From: JBGTCY01 sp041748615
GTDB taxonomy: Bacteria; Bacteroidota; Bacteroidia; Chitinophagales; CAIOSU01
Assembly (NCBI GenBank): GCA_041748615.1
Contig: JBGTCY010000317.1
Coordinates: forward strand, 1 to 7,894
Reading direction: 5' to 3'
Length of the DNA stretch: 7,894 nt
Shown: positions 5,493 through 7,894 of the stretch, in pieces
How positions within the stretch are numbered: the first letter of the stretch is position 1
Layout of the letters: each line of letters begins with the position of its first letter
Made by a program: the position numbers and the translations under genes
The notes under the pieces: model-generated
The model's database searches: none
Told to the model about the DNA's origin: nothing
Seen by the model: only the letters and a program-made list of their open reading frames with translations

Positions 5493-5902
5493 AAAAAGAA
5501 AACAAACCCGAACAATTTATCAAGCACCCATCTTACCCGGGTGGTTCGACAGCTTTGCGGGAGTTCGTTCATCAAAATTTACAATATCCGAAAGCCGCGC
5601 TGGAAAACAAAATCGAAGGCACCGTTACTGTCAAATATGAAATAGACCAGGAAGGTGTTGTGCTGCTTGCGAGAGTTATCAGCGGTATCGGATACGGGTG
5701 TGATGAAGAAGCGCTGAGAGTGGTGAAGCTGTTGAAATTTTCAAGTGTAAAAAACAGGGGAATGCGGGTGACATTCAATAAGACCATCAATATCCGGTTT
5801 AAACTTCCCACCGCGAAAAAAGGAAACTCCACCCAATTGGTGTATAACTACATCGAAAAGAAAAAAGAGAAAACGGTTTATAACATTAATATCCGGTTGT
5901 AA
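5489..5902 (+). CDS. Stand-alone TonB C-terminal-domain protein without membrane anchor
   Basis: A 137-residue protein in which residues 14-106 match the TonB C-terminal fold: HPSYPGGSTALREFV (13-27), LQYPKAALENKIEGTVTVKY (31-50), then GIGYGCDEEALRVVKLLKF (66-84) and a closing strand NKTINIRFKL (97-106). In TonB this domain contacts the TonB box of outer-membrane receptors from the periplasm. Here there is no N-terminal transmembrane anchor, Pro-rich spanner or signal peptide: the protein starts MKKENKPEQF and goes directly into the domain. The location is therefore unclear, and cytoplasmic is the default reading. A Lys-rich tail of about 30 residues follows the domain and ends in INIRL. The ATG overlaps the antiporter stop codon (ATGA), which makes it the third operon member. 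It ends 17 bases before the convergent peptidase stop. Confidence 0.8.
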   Translation: MKKENKPEQFIKHPSYPGGSTALREFVHQNLQYPKAALENKIEGTVTVKYEIDQEGVVLLARVISGIGYGCDEEALRVVKLLKFSSVKNRGMRVTFNKTINIRFKLPTAKKGNSTQLVYNYIEKKKEKTVYNINIRL

Positions 5903-5919
5903 TCTCTTCAATCATTTGC

Positions 5920-7894
5920 TTAGTAATTAAAAATCTTTTCCAAACTCACTTCTTCCACTTTCCCCAATTTCTCCAACGCTTTCATATCCATGTTGGCTTT
6001 TTTGCCGAGTACCAGGTAGTTGTAATTTCTGCCTTTGATTTGGGCATCAAAAAACTGGCGCAAATCGGCAATCGAAGCGGTTTTCATGGTGTTGTAAATA
6101 TCCTTGCGGATGTCATAATCAAGTCCGCGCCTGCGGGCAGTTTCATAAGACCAAAAGACGCTCGAACCTGTTATCCGCTCGCTCTCGATTTGTTTCATGG
6201 TTGCCTCACGTGAGGAGTTGAACTGGTTTTCGACTTCGGGCATGTTGTTCATCAGTTCCTGCATGGCATTCACCGCGTCATGCAGCTTATCCGCCTGCGT
6301 GCCGATGTAGGCAATCACATAGTGCGATTCGTTTTTCAAGCGGGGTGAGGAGAGGTAGGCATAAGCGGAATATGCCAGCGCTTTTTGCTCGCGGATTTCC
6401 TGAAAAACAATGGAAGACAATCCTCCTCCAAAATATTCGCTGAAAAGGCTCGCGTATGGAATCAGGTTTTTATTGTAAGTCTCGCTTTTTGACATTAAAA
6501 CCATTTCCGTTTGTACCATTTCATAATTGGCAAAAAATACTTTGTTGTCTGCGGTTTCCAACTCGGGAAAGTTTTTTACCTGAGGATAATCTTTCAATTG
6601 CGCGGGAGCGGCATGATGTTTTTCCAATACCGGCAAAACTCGCGCGGGCGCGTTTTTTCCATAATAAAAAATACGATGACGGTAGCTGTTTAATTCATTA
6701 ATAATACCCGTCAGTTTTTCAGGCGATAAAGCTCTGAGTTCCTGCGTGGAGAGAATATTAGTGAAAGAAGATTTCGGACCATATTTGGCATAGTTGACGA
6801 GCGCGACATTCAGGATGTTGGATTTTTGCAGCTTGGCATCCATGCGCTCTTTTAAAATACCATCTATCAAATCATTGAGCGCCTGCGCGTCAGGCTGAAC
6901 ATTGGCAAGCACATGTTCAAAAAGCTGCAAGCCTTCTTCAAATGATTCTTCCAGCCCGGTCAGCGTCACATACACCTGGTCTTTCGAAGTGGAAACATCG
7001 AAACTCAATCCTTTTTTGAAAAACTCTTTTTGTAATTCCTCAGCGGAATATTTATCGGTGCCGAGATAAGGTAAATATTTCACGGCAATCGCCATTTCAC
7101 GCGAGTTATCTGAACCCATGTCAAAAATGTAATAGAGTTCAAACAGTTCGTTGAATTCGTTTTTCACATAATTAAATTCCAATCCGTCACGAATGGGTTG
7201 TGTATTAATCGCGGATTTATAATCCACAAACACCGGCTCAATTCTGTCAGACTCAAAGGCTTCAAACTGCCGGAGGAAAACCGACTGAGAGTCGCGGTTC
7301 ATCACGACCGGAGTGATGGAGGGTTTTTCAACTTTATGCACCTCTTTATCTTCACCCGTGCGTTTGTTGATGACCACAAAATTGTTTTTGTAATGCTTGT
7401 TGGCAAACTGCACTAATTCATCTTTAGTAATTTTTTCCATATCATCCAATTCGGTGACAATGGATTTCCAGGGCATCCCCAATACAAAAGATTCCACAAA
7501 ACGGTCGGCTCTGCCGCGATTGCGTTCGTAGGATTTGATGCGGTCAAGTTTCATGTTTTTAACTGCCGCTTCAATCAACCAATCATCGAACTCGCCTTTT
7601 TTTACTGATTCGATTTGTCCCAACAGCAACTCGCGCACCTGCTCTAAGGTTTGTCCCTGGCGCGGCATTCCGTAAAGCAGCAACGCGCCAAAATCTTCAC
7701 GCACGATAGAATAGGTTGAGGAGTTCAGGACTTTTTGTTTCTGATTGAGATTGAGGTCGAGTAATCCCGCTTTGCCGTTGTAAAGAATGGAACCTAACAA
7801 CTCCAGCAACAAACGGTCGCGGGTGTTTGCCCCCGCGTGACGGAAGCCGACATACACGTATTCCTGCTGCGGACCAAACACGTCTTTTACCACC
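5920..7894 (-). CDS. M16 family (insulinase-like) zinc peptidase, C-terminal part (5' partial)
   Basis: C-terminal 657 residues of a large two-half M16 peptidase. The frame is open to the right window edge, and the GTG there is not a likely start. In order (numbered from the edge): a first M16 C-type domain (about 1-180, with AGLLDLNLNQKQKVL at 42-56), a linker, a second N-type domain (about 235-410) in the position of the inactive half with no HxxEH motif, and a final C-type domain (about 450-630) with SEYFGGGLSSIVFQEIREQK (485-504) and LAYSAYAY (506-513), the conserved Arg501 and Tyr508 of this family. The catalytic HxxEH domain, probably some 250-300 residues, and any signal peptide lie outside the window, so activity cannot be judged. 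In Bacteroidota such proteins are usually exported to the periplasm. The 3' end converges on the TonB-domain gene. Confidence 0.88.
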   Translation of the reverse strand, partial: VVKDVFGPQQEYVYVGFRHAGANTRDRLLLELLGSILYNGKAGLLDLNLNQKQKVLNSSTYSIVREDFGALLLYGMPRQGQTLEQVRELLLGQIESVKKGEFDDWLIEAAVKNMKLDRIKSYERNRGRADRFVESFVLGMPWKSIVTELDDMEKITKDELVQFANKHYKNNFVVINKRTGEDKEVHKVEKPSITPVVMNRDSQSVFLRQFEAFESDRIEPVFVDYKSAINTQPIRDGLEFNYVKNEFNELFELYYIFDMGSDNSREMAIAVKYLPYLGTDKYSAEELQKEFFKKGLSFDVSTSKDQVYVTLTGLEESFEEGLQLFEHVLANVQPDAQALNDLIDGILKERMDAKLQKSNILNVALVNYAKYGPKSSFTNILSTQELRALSPEKLTGIINELNSYRHRIFYYGKNAPARVLPVLEKHHAAPAQLKDYPQVKNFPELETADNKVFFANYEMVQTEMVLMSKSETYNKNLIPYASLFSEYFGGGLSSIVFQEIREQKALAYSAYAYLSSPRLKNESHYVIAYIGTQADKLHDAVNAMQELMNNMPEVENQFNSSREATMKQIESERITGSSVFWSYETARRRGLDYDIRKDIYNTMKTASIADLRQFFDAQIKGRNYNYLVLGKKANMDMKALEKLGKVEEVSLEKIFNY

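Noticed and set aside
5903..5919. Bidirectional terminator between the TonB-domain and M16 genes
   Set aside because: The 17-base gap and its flanks show no inverted repeat.
7891..7893. GTG at the right edge as the true start of the M16 peptidase
   Set aside because: The protein would lack the catalytic HxxEH domain and export signal, and the frame continues to the edge.

Overview
The window looks like a piece of a Bacteroidota chromosome, of the Chitinophagales/Sphingobacteriia/Flavobacteriia type. Four things point there. Two promoters match the Bacteroidota -7 box TAnnTTTG. Start codons are preceded by A-rich stretches instead of Shine-Dalgarno sites. There is a stand-alone TonB C-terminal domain of the PGG...YP...GCDEEA type. 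There is also an exosortase next to a tiny secreted protein resembling the PID-CTERM proteins of this phylum. Coding DNA is near 50% G+C in the places I counted by hand, and intergenic DNA is AT-rich.

Layout, left to right: (1) the 3' part of an AtoE-family short-chain fatty acid transporter (+), cut by the left edge; (2) a 178-base convergent gap filled with a degenerate tandem repeat; (3) a two-gene minus-strand module, made of a 68-residue Pro-rich secreted protein with a C-terminal sorting-type tail (promoter-proximal) followed by a 190-residue exosortase-family membrane enzyme; (4) a 357-base divergent intergenic region with a promoter on each side, palindromes and a structured dispersed-repeat-like element; (5) a tightly overlapping plus-strand operon of a Glu/Leu/Phe/Val-type amino acid dehydrogenase, an NhaD/ArsB-type sodium:proton antiporter and a TonB C-terminal-domain protein without an anchor; (6) convergent to it, the C-terminal two thirds of a large M16 (insulinase-like) peptidase (-), cut by the right edge.

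The most interesting part is region 2-4. The exosortase and its likely dedicated substrate form a compact sorting system. It is clearly lower in G+C than its neighbours and lies between two repeat-rich spacers that share sequence words. The substrate has almost no body: after signal-peptide removal only a short Pro/Gly stub precedes the sorting helix. The operon in region 5 appears translationally coupled (TTGA and ATGA overlaps) and joins amino acid deamination to sodium/proton exchange; how the TonB-like protein fits is unclear. No tRNA, rRNA, CRISPR array, insertion sequence or convincing intrinsic terminator was seen.
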